A DNA stretch of 64,000 bases from JBDIVL01 sp039794405 (GTDB taxonomy: Bacteria; Planctomycetota; Brocadiia; Brocadiales; Brocadiaceae), in the NCBI GenBank assembly GCA_039794405.1, contig JBDIVL010000011.1, positions 1 to 64,000 of the forward strand. The letters run 5' to 3'. A program made the position numbers and the translations under genes. This document shows, one piece after another, positions 48,288-57,814 of this stretch (its first letter is position 1; each line of letters opens with the position of its first letter). The notes below the pieces were generated by a model. That model saw nothing but the letters and a program-made list of their open reading frames with translations, ran no database searches and had not been told where the DNA came from.

Positions 48288-49667
48288 ATGACACTTAATA
48301 CTTCTCTCCAAAAGTCAACCATCTCTGAAGGTGAAAAGAATTTTATCATAAAATGCATACTGTCGGAGATAAAGAAAGTGGTCACTGCCCAGCAATTTGA
48401 TATGTGGTTTTCCAACCTCAAAATTTTCTCTATTACCGACAACAGTATTACCTTTATAGCACCAAATAATTTCATCAGGGAATGGCTTGCCAGTAATTAT
48501 ACGGATATTTTCTCAAGTATTTTCTATAAAATATTGAACTCCTCCCGGGAGATAATTTTCTCCACAGAAAGTGAGATTTGCGATCAATCGTTGACTTCCC
48601 CTCTTGCCAATGATGTCCCTTATACGAACGAAAACCTCTTTGAGGAACACTATACAATCCCATTTAATAAATATTACAGTTTTGAAAACTTTATCGTAGG
48701 GTCTTGTAACAGACTCGCGCATGCGGCAGCCGTAGCCGTTTCTGAATCACCCGGACATGCGTACAATCCCCTGTTCATCCATGGTGCATCAGGTCTGGGG
48801 AAGACGCATCTCCTCCATGCGATAAATAATGTATTACAGTCAAAACATGCAACAAACACACTCTACCTGTCCTGCGAGCGCTTTGTAAATCATTATATTT
48901 CTACGATACGCACGAACAGTTGGGATGCTTTCAGGAGACTTTACAGGAACGTAGATGCCCTTTTAATAGACGACATACAATTTTTTGAAAACTCACAGGG
49001 AAGCAGGGAGGAGTTCTTTCATACCTTTAACACCCTTTATAATGCCAAGAAACAGATCGTTATTACGAGTGATTGTCCACCGGAATCCATACACTCTCTT
49101 GAGGACAGACTCGTTTCCCGGTTTAAGTGGGGACTCCTCTGCGGTATAGACACTCCTATGAAAGAAACCCGTATTGCAATTATCGAGAAAAAGGCGCTTC
49201 TCTGGGGAATTAATCTCTCTCATGAATCAGCCTCGTACCTTGCAGAAAATATACCAGGCAACATCCGTGAACTCGAAGGTGCTATAGCAAGACTGAGCAA
49301 GGAAGCAAAGATGACGAAGAACGCCATAGTCTTGGACCTTGTGAAAAAAGTCGTCCGGGAGATTTCAGGAAACAAAAAACCCGTAAGCATTGAGGCAGTT
49401 CTCGAGGTCGTCTCAAACAGGTTTAATGTCAGTGTATCGCAGCTCCAATCAAAGTGCAGAACGAAGAGCCTTGCCTTGCCACGGCAAATAGCAATGCATC
49501 TTTCAAGAAAACTTACCAATATGTCACTGATGGAAATTGGAGGGTATATAGGCGGCAGAGACCACTCCACAGTCATCCATGCAGATGAGAAAATAACAAA
49601 AATATCAAAAAAGGACAAAAACTTACTTCTGATCTTACAAAAGCTTGAGAGTGAACTACAAAAGTAG
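48288..49667 (+). CDS. dnaA: Chromosomal replication initiator DnaA
   Basis: 459 residues. Domain I (ILSEIKKVVTAQQFDMWFSN), a linker, then the AAA+ domain III with Walker A FIHGASGLGKTHLLHAI, Walker B DALLIDDIQFFENS, and sensor VSRFKWGLLCGID. Domain IV HTH is RQIAMHLSRKLTNMSLMEIG with GGRDHSTVIHADEKI, the DnaA-box-binding signature. It opens oriC. It heads the block dnaA-dnaN-dciA-gyrB. Confidence 0.96.
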   Translation: MTLNTSLQKSTISEGEKNFIIKCILSEIKKVVTAQQFDMWFSNLKIFSITDNSITFIAPNNFIREWLASNYTDIFSSIFYKILNSSREIIFSTESEICDQSLTSPLANDVPYTNENLFEEHYTIPFNKYYSFENFIVGSCNRLAHAAAVAVSESPGHAYNPLFIHGASGLGKTHLLHAINNVLQSKHATNTLYLSCERFVNHYISTIRTNSWDAFRRLYRNVDALLIDDIQFFENSQGSREEFFHTFNTLYNAKKQIVITSDCPPESIHSLEDRLVSRFKWGLLCGIDTPMKETRIAIIEKKALLWGINLSHESASYLAENIPGNIRELEGAIARLSKEAKMTKNAIVLDLVKKVVREISGNKKPVSIEAVLEVVSNRFNVSVSQLQSKCRTKSLALPRQIAMHLSRKLTNMSLMEIGGYIGGRDHSTVIHADEKITKISKKDKNLLLILQKLESELQK

Positions 49668-49757
49668 CATAGTTGTTAGTGCATAGTAGATAGTGGATGA
49701 AAATAAAATCTTCTACCAACTATTCACTCCTATTTACTATCGACTGTTTCTCAAGTT

Positions 49758-49897
49758 GGGGCTGTCCAAAAAGTATCATCGGTGGTGCTGTATACCCACA
49801 AAAGCTGTGTTTTAACACCTATTTGTAGGGAAGACCCTCTATTATAAACGCCTAAGTGGGGAATAAATTTGCAAAAAATTACCTTTTGGACGGCTCC
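49758..49897. mobile_element. MITE-like element, copy 2
   Basis: 140 bp, about 95 percent like 36316-36458 by eye. Ends GGGGCTGTCCAAAAAGTATC and (reverse complement) GGAGCCGTCCAAAAGGTAAT. It lies directly next to a composite TTCAATC element starting at 49898. Confidence 0.88.
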
Positions 49898-50524
49898 ACA
49901 CGTTTTGAATCGGTCTGTAAACCTTGAATTGGCACAAGGCCCATGAAACGCGCCAAAACGTTTCGGTTCAATCGTGGACGATTGAACCAACACTGAAGAT
50001 TGAAAGGTTTGAAGAAAGAAAACAATCAACCGTTAACCTTAAACCTGAGTAGTCATGTAGGGTGGGCATTGCCCACCGGAAAAATAGGCAATGTGGGAGA
50101 GTAAAGCGATGTTTTGGTGGGCAATGCCCACCCTACTCTGTTGAAAGCTGCCAATGGCCTAATTTAATTGTGTAGGAATTTTCATTTTCTGTAAGCGGTT
50201 TTTAGATCAGGGCAACCGGATTCATCAATATTGAACCAACACTGAAGACTGAAAGGTTTGAAGAAAGGAAAACAATCAACCATGAACCTTGCACCTGAGC
50301 AGTTACCAAAAGTACAAAAGTAAATGGAAAATGGAAAACTTGCCAGGAACAGGTTTTCGTGTTTTTTAGTAAAGAACAAGGTTTTTTTGTTTTATAGAGA
50401 ACCCTCAGTATTTGAGAACTGGAGTAATTGGATAAAATATCATATCGCAACGATCCGATACTCCAGCATCCATTGCACCATTTTTAGCTGCGGCTGTGCC
50501 GCTTTATAAGATTAGGAATAGCAT
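49898..50524. repeat. Noncoding spacer between dnaA and dnaN
   Basis: Contains a composite element (ACACGTTTTGAATCGGTCTG to GTTCAATCGTGGACGATTGA, 49898-49988), two GGGTGGGCATTGCCCACC copies (50056, 50112), and a direct duplication of AACACTGAAGATTGAAAGGT (49990 and 50238). No convincing DnaA-box cluster seen on reading. Confidence 0.65.
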
Positions 50525-51628
50525 ATGAACGCAAATTTTGTTGGAAGTGACTTGTATAGAAGTTTTAATTTGGTGTCCAGTATAGTCCCGTCTTCAGCAA
50601 TGAAACATGTATTACAGGGAGTGCGGTTGTTAATCCGGGACAAAAACGCGGAAATAACAGCAACAGACTTAGAGGTATTGGTTAAATACGTGCTGCCGGT
50701 AAAAGAGTGTATGGAAGAAGAAGGCGGTATCGTTTTACCGGCTACCCGTGTCAATAATATCCTCAGAGAATGGGCAATCAATGAAGAAGTGTCAATATCA
50801 ATAGAAGGAAGCAATTGCACCATAAGGTCGAAAGGCGGATATTTCAAGATACTTGGCGAAGATTCCGGACAATTTCCCGAAATAAGCACAACCGACATGA
50901 AAGGTCTGGTAGAGGTGGACGGTGAGATTATGAGCGATATGGTGAGAAAGGTTATCCATGCAGTCTCAACAGTAAAAGCGAGAAGCCCTTTATCCGGAGT
51001 TCTTGTAAGGATCTCCGGGGATGATATTATCATGGTGGCGGCGGATGGAAATCGATTATCCAGCATAAAACGTAAGGTGAGTAATCCGGAGAAAATTTCA
51101 ATAGACGGAATCGTTACGGTAAAATGTTTATCTTTTTTACAACGTTTTGCCTCAGAGTGTAAAGGTATCTTAAAGGTCGGGATCGGTGAATCGCAGATAC
51201 GTTTTGCGGGTGAAAGAGGTGAAATTATATCGCAGTTAATAGACGGACAATATCCAAGGTACGAAGACGTATTACCAAAAGGAAACGATAAAAAGGTCGA
51301 ACTCAATAGAAATGAACTCTTATCTACCGTGAGGATGGCATCATTTATGACGAGTGAGGGATACCGGGTGGTGAAATTTTTCCTGACGAAAGGAAAACTG
51401 GCACTGATATCGAAAACTGCGGATGTCGGAGAGACAGAATTGGAGATTATTGCCAACTATGATGGACCCGACTTCGAGATAAGTTTTAATCCCGATTATG
51501 TGTTAGATATCTTAAAAGTTTCTGACGATAATACGGTTACTGTAGAATTTGGAGAAGGTGATGGCGCAGCATTGTTCAGGACAGGCCACGAACAGTTGAA
51601 TGTCATCATGCCAGTGGAGTTGAAATAA
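50525..51628 (+). CDS. dnaN: DNA polymerase III beta clamp DnaN
   Basis: 367 residues, normal for the sliding clamp. Three clamp domains are seen: VSSIVPSSAMKHVLQGVRLL, PLSGVLVRISGDDIIMVAAD, and the C-terminal VKFFLTKGKLALISKTADVG, FNPDYVLDILKV, ending in the family's NVIMPVELK (usually MPmr). The ring keeps polymerase III on DNA. It is the second gene of the replication block. Confidence 0.95.
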   Translation: MNANFVGSDLYRSFNLVSSIVPSSAMKHVLQGVRLLIRDKNAEITATDLEVLVKYVLPVKECMEEEGGIVLPATRVNNILREWAINEEVSISIEGSNCTIRSKGGYFKILGEDSGQFPEISTTDMKGLVEVDGEIMSDMVRKVIHAVSTVKARSPLSGVLVRISGDDIIMVAADGNRLSSIKRKVSNPEKISIDGIVTVKCLSFLQRFASECKGILKVGIGESQIRFAGERGEIISQLIDGQYPRYEDVLPKGNDKKVELNRNELLSTVRMASFMTSEGYRVVKFFLTKGKLALISKTADVGETELEIIANYDGPDFEISFNPDYVLDILKVSDDNTVTVEFGEGDGAALFRTGHEQLNVIMPVELK

Positions 51629-52073
51629 AACAACAGTAAATAGTAGTTAGGATATTTCGGTGTGTCATCATACCGAAATGCATGTACGTCCATGGGCGAT
51701 TGTTTTCGGCGAGAGAACACACCGAAACATTTAAACATTGTACAATTTACTTTTTTGAAAACTTCCCTGCACGAATGGTATTTATTGTAGGGGCAGGTTT
51801 GAAACCTGCCCCTACGCGGCATGTAACACATTGTTATTGTTAGAAATTTTTTGATGTGTAGGATTCAAACCACCCATGTAGTGGCAAGGCGCGCCTTTGC
51901 CACTCACTATATGAAAGTTGCTGAAGGACTCATTTAATGTATAGGAAATTCAATTCTGTAGGGCAACCCTTTAGGGCTGCTCTCCCCCGTACACGTTCAG
52001 GCGGGGAAGAAACAATAAAGCCTTGCCCTACGTCCTTGATAAGAGATAAAAGTTGCCGAAGGCTTAATTATTT
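51629..52073. repeat. Repeat-containing spacer upstream of the dciA-like gene
   Basis: A family B copy (51788-51817), AGTGGCAAGGCGCGCCTTTG (51880; family recurs at 55602 and 57722), and AAAGTTGCCGAAGGCTTAAT (52046-52066), which ends a few bases ahead of the next start codon. That motif recurs at least eight times between host genes. Confidence 0.7.
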
Positions 52074-52421
52074 ATGAAAGAAGAACTGCCGGAAAGATAC
52101 TTTTATCAGAAAAGGAAGATTGTAAAGATTGGACAAATATTAAAGAACATCCTCCCCAAAAAAAATATTGAGGACAAAACATACCAGCAGGTAAAAAATG
52201 CGTGGAGACATATCGTGGGTGAAGAAGTCTGCAAAGACACAAAAATCGTTGGCTTAAAAAGTGGTATATTATTTGTACATGCTGAATCAACCACAGTAAT
52301 TCATCATTTGACTAACTTTGAGAAACATGCTATAATTGAGGGAATTAACAATATACTAGGGACTAAATATATAGAGGATATCCGTTTTAAAACGGGAATT
52401 TTATATGAGGGAAGAAAGTAG
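52074..52421 (+). CDS. dciA: DUF721 protein, DciA-type helicase loader
   Basis: 115 residues. IGQILKNILPKKNIEDKTYQ, QVKNAWRHIVGEEVCKDTKI, VGLKSGILFVHAESTTVIHH and LTNFEKHAIIEGINNIL are the DUF721/DciA fold: a W..ivG....hs.p..l..g.L.v...s..w...l pattern. DciA loads the replicative helicase DnaB in bacteria without DnaC/DnaI. Its location between dnaN and gyrB is classical. The end overlaps gyrB by 17 nt. Confidence 0.82.
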   Translation: MKEELPERYFYQKRKIVKIGQILKNILPKKNIEDKTYQQVKNAWRHIVGEEVCKDTKIVGLKSGILFVHAESTTVIHHLTNFEKHAIIEGINNILGTKYIEDIRFKTGILYEGRK

Positions 52422-54870
52422 TTTAACAGAAAAAGCAATAAAACAGGACTCCTATGATGCAACTTCCATAAAAGTTTTAGGTGGCATTGAAGCGGTCAGG
52501 AAAAGGCCGGCAATGTATATCGGAGACACCACGGCTAAGGGACTACACCACCTGGTGGAAGAAGTTGTCTGTAATAGTGTGGATGAGGCCGTTGCAGGTT
52601 TCTGTACGAATATTAATGTAAAGATAAATACAGACGGAAGCCTTACCGTAATAGATGACGGAAGAGGCATCCCTGTCGATATCCACAAAGAAACAAACAG
52701 ATCGGCACTGGAAGTGGTTATGACCATGCTGCACGCCGGGGGTAAGTTTGAGCACAAAAGCTATAAAGTCTCCGGAGGTTTACATGGAGTTGGAGTATCT
52801 GTGGTAAATGCACTCAGCGAATGGATGGAAGTCGAGGTAAGGAGAGACGGACATGCGTACTTTCAACGTTATGAGAAAGGTGAAGTAAAATCCCCCGTTG
52901 AAGTGAGAGGAGTTACAAAAAAAAGGGGTACGAAGGTCGTTTTTAAACCGGACCCCGAGATATTTGAAACTACAGCGTTCTGTTTTGAGACCATAGCAAA
53001 AAGACTCCGGGAATATGCCTTTCTCAATAAAGGATTAAAGATAACCCTTACCGACGAAAGAACCGATAAGAGTGAAGCATTTAAATACGAAGGCGGCATA
53101 AAGGCATTTGTAAAAGAGCTGAATGAGGGTAAGGAAACCATTCACCGGGACATTATCTATTTTGAAAAGGAAGTTGACGGGACAATTATCGAAGTGGCTA
53201 TGCAGTACAACGATGGTTATAGCGAAATCGTATATTCCTTTGCAAATAATATCAATACGGTAGAGGGTGGAACTCATTTGAGCGGCTTTAGGGCTGCACT
53301 TACAAGGACCCTTAATAATTATGCCAAAAATAAGGGGCTCCTGAATGAGGAAAAGGCCCCTACAGGAGATGACTATAAAGAAGGACTGACATCAGTTATC
53401 AGTATTAAACTTCCGGACCCTCAATTTGAGGGACAAACAAAAACAAAGCTTGGCAACCGTGAGGTCCAGGGTCTTGTTGAGGCAGTAATAAATGAAAGGC
53501 TTGGTATCTACTGCGAAGAAACACCATCTACGGCAAAGGCCATTATCAATAAGGGAATCGATGCTGCGAGGGCACGGGAGGCCGCGCGAAAGGCAAGAGA
53601 CCTCACGAGAAGAAAGGGAGCGCTCAGTAGTTCAAACCTTCCAGGAAAGCTGGCAGACTGCTCTTCCCGGGATTTTGAGACATCAGAGCTGTTTCTTGTA
53701 GAGGGTATTTCCGCCGGCGGCACTGCGAAACAGGGAAGAGACCGAACATTCCAGGCCATCCTTCCACTCAAAGGTGTTATATTAAACGTAGAAAAGGCGC
53801 GCATTGACAAGATGCTGGGTAATGAAGAAATCAGAACCTTGATATCTGCTCTTGGCACAGGCATAGGAATAGATGAATTTAACCTGGATAACTTACGTTA
53901 CTCTAAGATTATTATCATGACAGATGCAGATATTGACGGTGCACACATCAGAACGCTCCTCCTGACGTTCTTTTTCCGTCAAATGATAGACTTAATAGAA
54001 AAAGGGCATGTCTATATTGCTCAGCCCCCCCTCTACAAGGTGACAAAAAACAAGCGATTGGAATATATCTACGATGACAGGGAATTGCAAAAGACACTCA
54101 TTACCCTTGGGATCGAGGGGACCGTTATGGAGATAGAAAACGGTAAAAGAGAAAAATTAGATAACGCAAAACTTAAAAAACTTTTACAACTTCTGGTTCA
54201 AATGGAAGAAAATGTAAAACTCCTGAGAAAAAAAGGAATATCTCTGGACAGACTTTTAAAACTCAGGGATAAAAAGAGCGGGAACCTCCCCTTATATAAG
54301 GTATCCTACCGGGGAGAGACATCATACGTTTACTCAGAGGAAGAACTAGAAAAATTTATCAAAGAAAAACAACAAGCAGAGGGAAGGGAACTCGAGATAT
54401 TTGAAGAGGAGGACGCAGAGGAGGAGAAACGGGGAAAGGAAGAAGGAGAAATTGAGGTCATAGAGTATCACGAGAGCAAAGAAATCGAAAAAACGATACG
54501 GATGATAGAAAGTTATACGTTCTCGGTAGACGAATGCTTTGATGGCAATAACAGCAAAAAGCCAAAGTATAAGCTTATCTCAGATAATATTGAAATGTAT
54601 GCCTACTCTCTCAGTGAGGTGTTGTTAAAAATACGCGAGATTGGAAGAAAGGGGCTGGATATACAGCGTTATAAAGGTCTGGGAGAAATGAATGCAGAAG
54701 AACTCGCTGAAACCACAATGAATGTAAATACCCGAACTCTCATGAGGGTAAAGGTAGAAGATGCAGCAAAAGCAGACTCGATTTTTAGTACCCTGGCAGG
54801 AAAAGATGTTCAGAGGAGAAAAGAGTTTATTGAAAAACATGCATTGGAGGTTAAAAATCTGGATGTTTAG
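52405..54870 (+). CDS. gyrB: DNA gyrase subunit B
   Basis: 821 residues. ATPase GHKL motifs: VCNSVDEAVAG, VIDDGRGIPVD, GGLHGVGVSVVNALS. TOPRIM region: ELFLVEGISAGGTAKQGRDR and MTDADIDGAHIRTLLLTFFF. The C-terminal end is RYKGLGEMNAEELAETTMN. GyrB usually reads EGDSAGG; here it is EGISAGG. The catalytic Glu and the DxD are kept. About 150 residues between TOPRIM and tail (RELEIFEEEDAEEEKRGKEE) are acidic and longer than in short GyrBs. It supplies ATP-driven negative supercoiling with GyrA. Confidence 0.95.
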   Translation: MREESSLTEKAIKQDSYDATSIKVLGGIEAVRKRPAMYIGDTTAKGLHHLVEEVVCNSVDEAVAGFCTNINVKINTDGSLTVIDDGRGIPVDIHKETNRSALEVVMTMLHAGGKFEHKSYKVSGGLHGVGVSVVNALSEWMEVEVRRDGHAYFQRYEKGEVKSPVEVRGVTKKRGTKVVFKPDPEIFETTAFCFETIAKRLREYAFLNKGLKITLTDERTDKSEAFKYEGGIKAFVKELNEGKETIHRDIIYFEKEVDGTIIEVAMQYNDGYSEIVYSFANNINTVEGGTHLSGFRAALTRTLNNYAKNKGLLNEEKAPTGDDYKEGLTSVISIKLPDPQFEGQTKTKLGNREVQGLVEAVINERLGIYCEETPSTAKAIINKGIDAARAREAARKARDLTRRKGALSSSNLPGKLADCSSRDFETSELFLVEGISAGGTAKQGRDRTFQAILPLKGVILNVEKARIDKMLGNEEIRTLISALGTGIGIDEFNLDNLRYSKIIIMTDADIDGAHIRTLLLTFFFRQMIDLIEKGHVYIAQPPLYKVTKNKRLEYIYDDRELQKTLITLGIEGTVMEIENGKREKLDNAKLKKLLQLLVQMEENVKLLRKKGISLDRLLKLRDKKSGNLPLYKVSYRGETSYVYSEEELEKFIKEKQQAEGRELEIFEEEDAEEEKRGKEEGEIEVIEYHESKEIEKTIRMIESYTFSVDECFDGNNSKKPKYKLISDNIEMYAYSLSEVLLKIREIGRKGLDIQRYKGLGEMNAEELAETTMNVNTRTLMRVKVEDAAKADSIFSTLAGKDVQRRKEFIEKHALEVKNLDV

Positions 54871-55085
54871 TTTTGGTGAGTAAATTCACCATGCGGTAAA
54901 GTCACAACCGAAACTTTGCCACAAAGACACCCAAGGCACAAAGAAAAATATGTCTTAGGTCCTTCTGGCCTTTGTGGCCCATTATTTCAACATAGTGCAT
55001 CAAAGATTTTGAGAAAATACAGGATTTTGTAAATTTGTAGTACAGAGTAATACGATATCTTTACCATAGGGGGTACAATCATCTC
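54871..55085. repeat. Spacer with CCACAAAGACACC repeat
   Basis: GCCACAAAGACACCCAAGGC (54919) and the inverse GGCCTTTGTGGCCC (54968) form a hairpin after gyrB. Confidence 0.65.
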
Positions 55086-55571
55086 ATGCAAAAGAAAGAA
55101 TTAAAACAACTAGAAACCCTTCTTTTAGACAGAAAAAGTATATTACTAAAAGAGGTTGAGGAACGATTTAAAAAGTATCGGGATAGTAACAATGGGAAAC
55201 TAACGGACATTGCCGAGATTGCATCAAGTTTCCTGAATGGCGAGCTGGAGATGTTACTCACCGAGGAGGATGTGAAAGAACTGAAGCAAATCGATGATGC
55301 CCTGGCACGGATCAGGACCGGTCATTATGGAACTTGTGAACAGTGTGGGCGGCCTATAAAAAAAGCACGATTAAAAGCTATCCCATTCACTACACTCTGT
55401 ATAAGTTGTAAAGAAGAAGAGGAAAAGGAATGGAATGAAAGGACAACACAAACATCGTACAGCTTTGAAGAAATCATCGGTAGTCCAGAAAGTACAGAAG
55501 CGGAAGATATTGATAAGAAATATCTAAGAGGCAAAATTATCGAATTAGAGTTCGACGACACCAAAAACTAA
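55086..55571 (+). CDS. DksA/TraR-family zinc-finger protein
   Basis: 161 residues. A coiled-coil N-terminal half (ERFKKYRDSNNGKLTDIAEI, LTEEDVKELKQIDDALARIR) is followed by the C4 zinc finger YGTCEQCGRPIKKARLKAIP with LCISC. The family binds RNA polymerase in the secondary channel and works with ppGpp. The tail (IDKKYLRGKIIELEFDDTKN) is extra. It lies downstream of gyrB as a separate unit. Confidence 0.88.
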   Translation: MQKKELKQLETLLLDRKSILLKEVEERFKKYRDSNNGKLTDIAEIASSFLNGELEMLLTEEDVKELKQIDDALARIRTGHYGTCEQCGRPIKKARLKAIPFTTLCISCKEEEEKEWNERTTQTSYSFEEIIGSPESTEAEDIDKKYLRGKIIELEFDDTKN

Positions 55572-55845
55572 TACATGAGGCCTTCAGTTACTTTAATAGT
55601 GTAGTGGCAAGGCGCGCCTTGCCACTACACTGGCAGTTTGAAAGTCCTAAGCGTTTAATCAGGCCTTTGACAACTTTTTTATGACATCTATGTAGGGGCG
55701 AACCTTGTGTTCGCCCCTGCCTGCATAACCAAAACGTTTCTGTTTGTTTCTCATTCGGGCGAACACAAGGTTCGCCCCTACAAAAAAATATTGAAATCCC
55801 TGTACACTGTACTTACTTACCACACCATGCAGAAACGGTCGACCC
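55572..55845. repeat. Spacer with three palindrome families
   Basis: ATGAGGCCTTCAGTTACTTT (55575), GTGGCAAGGCGCGCCTTGCC (55604-55623), GGGCGAACCTTGTGTTCGCC (55696) and again GGGCGAACACAAGGTTCGCC (55757) near the ligase start. The two GGGCGAAC copies are themselves inverted to each other. Confidence 0.8.
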
Positions 55846-57291
55846 ATGACACTCGTTCAATCTTTGTTAAATACATGCAAAAAGTTTCCCGGGAAAATAG
55901 CCGTTACCGACCGAAACGGAGTTATTACTTTTAACGACCTCCTCCATTGGGCACTGGGCTATGCAGCTCAAGTATTATCAGAGGATACGGGTAACCATAT
56001 TGGAATTTTACTTCCAAATTCAAAGGAATTTGTAGCAACATTCTATGGTATCCTTATGGCAGGAAAAACACCTGTCCCCCTGAATTTTTTGCTTGCACCC
56101 CCACAATTGTCATATGTAATTCAAGATGCTGATATAAACACTATCTTTACCAATAATCAGCTCAAATCACACTTAGGAAACCAAATCAAGCATATCTTCC
56201 TGGTAGAGGAAAAAAACCCTTATTCACCGATTGAAAAAACAACTATCAAACAAAGAGATGCGGAAGAACCTGCTACTCTTCTCTACACGTCTGGCACCGA
56301 AGCTAATCCCAAAGGGGTCTTGTTAACTCATAAAAATTTTTTAAGCAACCTGGAAGGATGCATAAGCGTATTTCAGTTTACTGAAAAAGATATGCCGCTT
56401 GGCATACTTCCACTCTTCCATACATATGCGTTAACCACTACCATGGTATTTACCATTTGTGTAGGTGCTTCTACCGTATATCTTGATCGCTTTTCAGGCC
56501 ACAAGGTACTGGAACTCATTGAGCGTTATAAAATAACATCATTATTCGCCATTCCATCCATGTACAGGATAATTTTGCGATCTGCCAAATCAGGGAAGTA
56601 TGATTTGAGTTCATTAAAGCTTTGTGCATCAGGCGGTGAACATCTGCCAGATGAATTACAGGAAACATTCAATAAGGTATTTCCGGTACCGGTAATGGAA
56701 GGATATGGACTGACGGAAGCAACGGCTATCGTTTCTGCAAACTATCCTGGAAGATTTAAACCAGGTAGCATTGGCCCCCCCTTACGTAACCTTGAAGTCA
56801 AAATCGCAAACGACAACGGCCAATCACAGCCTTTCAATACTATAGGGGAGATATGGGTAAAAGGTCCGAGTGTAATGAAAGGATATTATAAACTTCCCAG
56901 GGAAACGGCAGAAACTGTTACTCCCGATAGCTGGCTTAAAACCGGAGATTACGGCATGCTTGATGAAGATGGATTTCTGTGGATAACCGGAAGGAAAAAA
57001 GAGTTGATTATTATCAGTGGAGAAAATGTGTCCCCCACCGAAATTGAACACGTTATCAGTAAAAATAAAAAGGTTTTTGAAGTTGCCGTCATCGGAGTAC
57101 CAGACAAGACCCGCGGTGAAGTCCCAAAGGCGTTTATCGTTTTGCAGGAGAATGCCGCATGCAGCGAGGAAGAAATTAAGGCCTATTGTATGCAAAAGTT
57201 ACCACACTACAAGGTGCCTAAATATATTGAGTTCACCGATGAATTGCCGCACGGCCCTACCGGGAAGGTTTTAAAAAGAGGGTTGAAATGA
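55846..57291 (+). CDS. Acyl-AMP ligase (long-chain acyl-CoA synthetase-like)
   Basis: 481 residues. The ANL superfamily motifs are complete: P-loop LLYTSGTEANPKGVLLTHKN, VMEGYGLTEATAIV, adenylate site WLKTGDYGMLDEDGFLWITG, hinge RKKELIIISGENVSPTEIEH, and C-terminal Lys in GPTGKVLKR. It activates a carboxylic acid (probably fatty acid) to an acyl-AMP and acyl-thioester. The substrate cannot be told from sequence. Start at 55846, just past a palindromic repeat. Confidence 0.88.
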   Translation: MTLVQSLLNTCKKFPGKIAVTDRNGVITFNDLLHWALGYAAQVLSEDTGNHIGILLPNSKEFVATFYGILMAGKTPVPLNFLLAPPQLSYVIQDADINTIFTNNQLKSHLGNQIKHIFLVEEKNPYSPIEKTTIKQRDAEEPATLLYTSGTEANPKGVLLTHKNFLSNLEGCISVFQFTEKDMPLGILPLFHTYALTTTMVFTICVGASTVYLDRFSGHKVLELIERYKITSLFAIPSMYRIILRSAKSGKYDLSSLKLCASGGEHLPDELQETFNKVFPVPVMEGYGLTEATAIVSANYPGRFKPGSIGPPLRNLEVKIANDNGQSQPFNTIGEIWVKGPSVMKGYYKLPRETAETVTPDSWLKTGDYGMLDEDGFLWITGRKKELIIISGENVSPTEIEHVISKNKKVFEVAVIGVPDKTRGEVPKAFIVLQENAACSEEEIKAYCMQKLPHYKVPKYIEFTDELPHGPTGKVLKRGLK

Positions 57292-57814
57292 AAGACACAG
57301 ATGTGTTGGAGCTGTACAGTTAAGGAATTTAGGAATAATGGCATATGCGATAAATTATTTTTGCTGTTTTTTATCAAGTACTGAATAGTGCTTCAGGGTT
57401 GGTTCAATCGTCCACGATTGAACCAACCTTAGGGGGCTTGAGGAAATCCCCCTTAATAAAGGGGGTTGTTTTTCTGCTCGTTCCTCAGAATGTAATGGCC
57501 AAGAAACTCTGTTTTCAGGAAATCAGCCGATAAAGCAGAGATGCAAGACTTGGTTGTGTATGCACAGTCGAACAATGTTGCACCTCTATGCAGTTAATGC
57601 GGCATCTGTGAAACAGAGTTTCGTAGTAACCTTGTATTCCTGAACAGAGTTTGGGGACAAGCAGTCAAAAGTCGCTGCAAAAGGCTGCTTAATTAAATGA
57701 GGCCTTCGACAACTTTAATAGTGTAAGTGGCAAGGTGCTCCTTGCCACTACATCTGCAGTTTGAAATTCCTGGGCGTTTAATTTTATAGGACTCACTTGT
57801 TTATTGATTACCAT
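57292..57814. repeat. Noncoding spacer with inverted repeats
   Basis: TTCAATCGTCCACGATTGAA (57403-57422); then AAACTCTGTTTTCAGGA (57510-57526) against TCCTGAACAGAGTTT (57638-57652), an inverted pair about 112 bp apart; AAACAGAGTTTCG (57610); AGGCCTTCGACAACTTTAAT (57701); GTGGCAAGGTGCTCCTTGCC (57727). No gene is seen. Confidence 0.6.
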
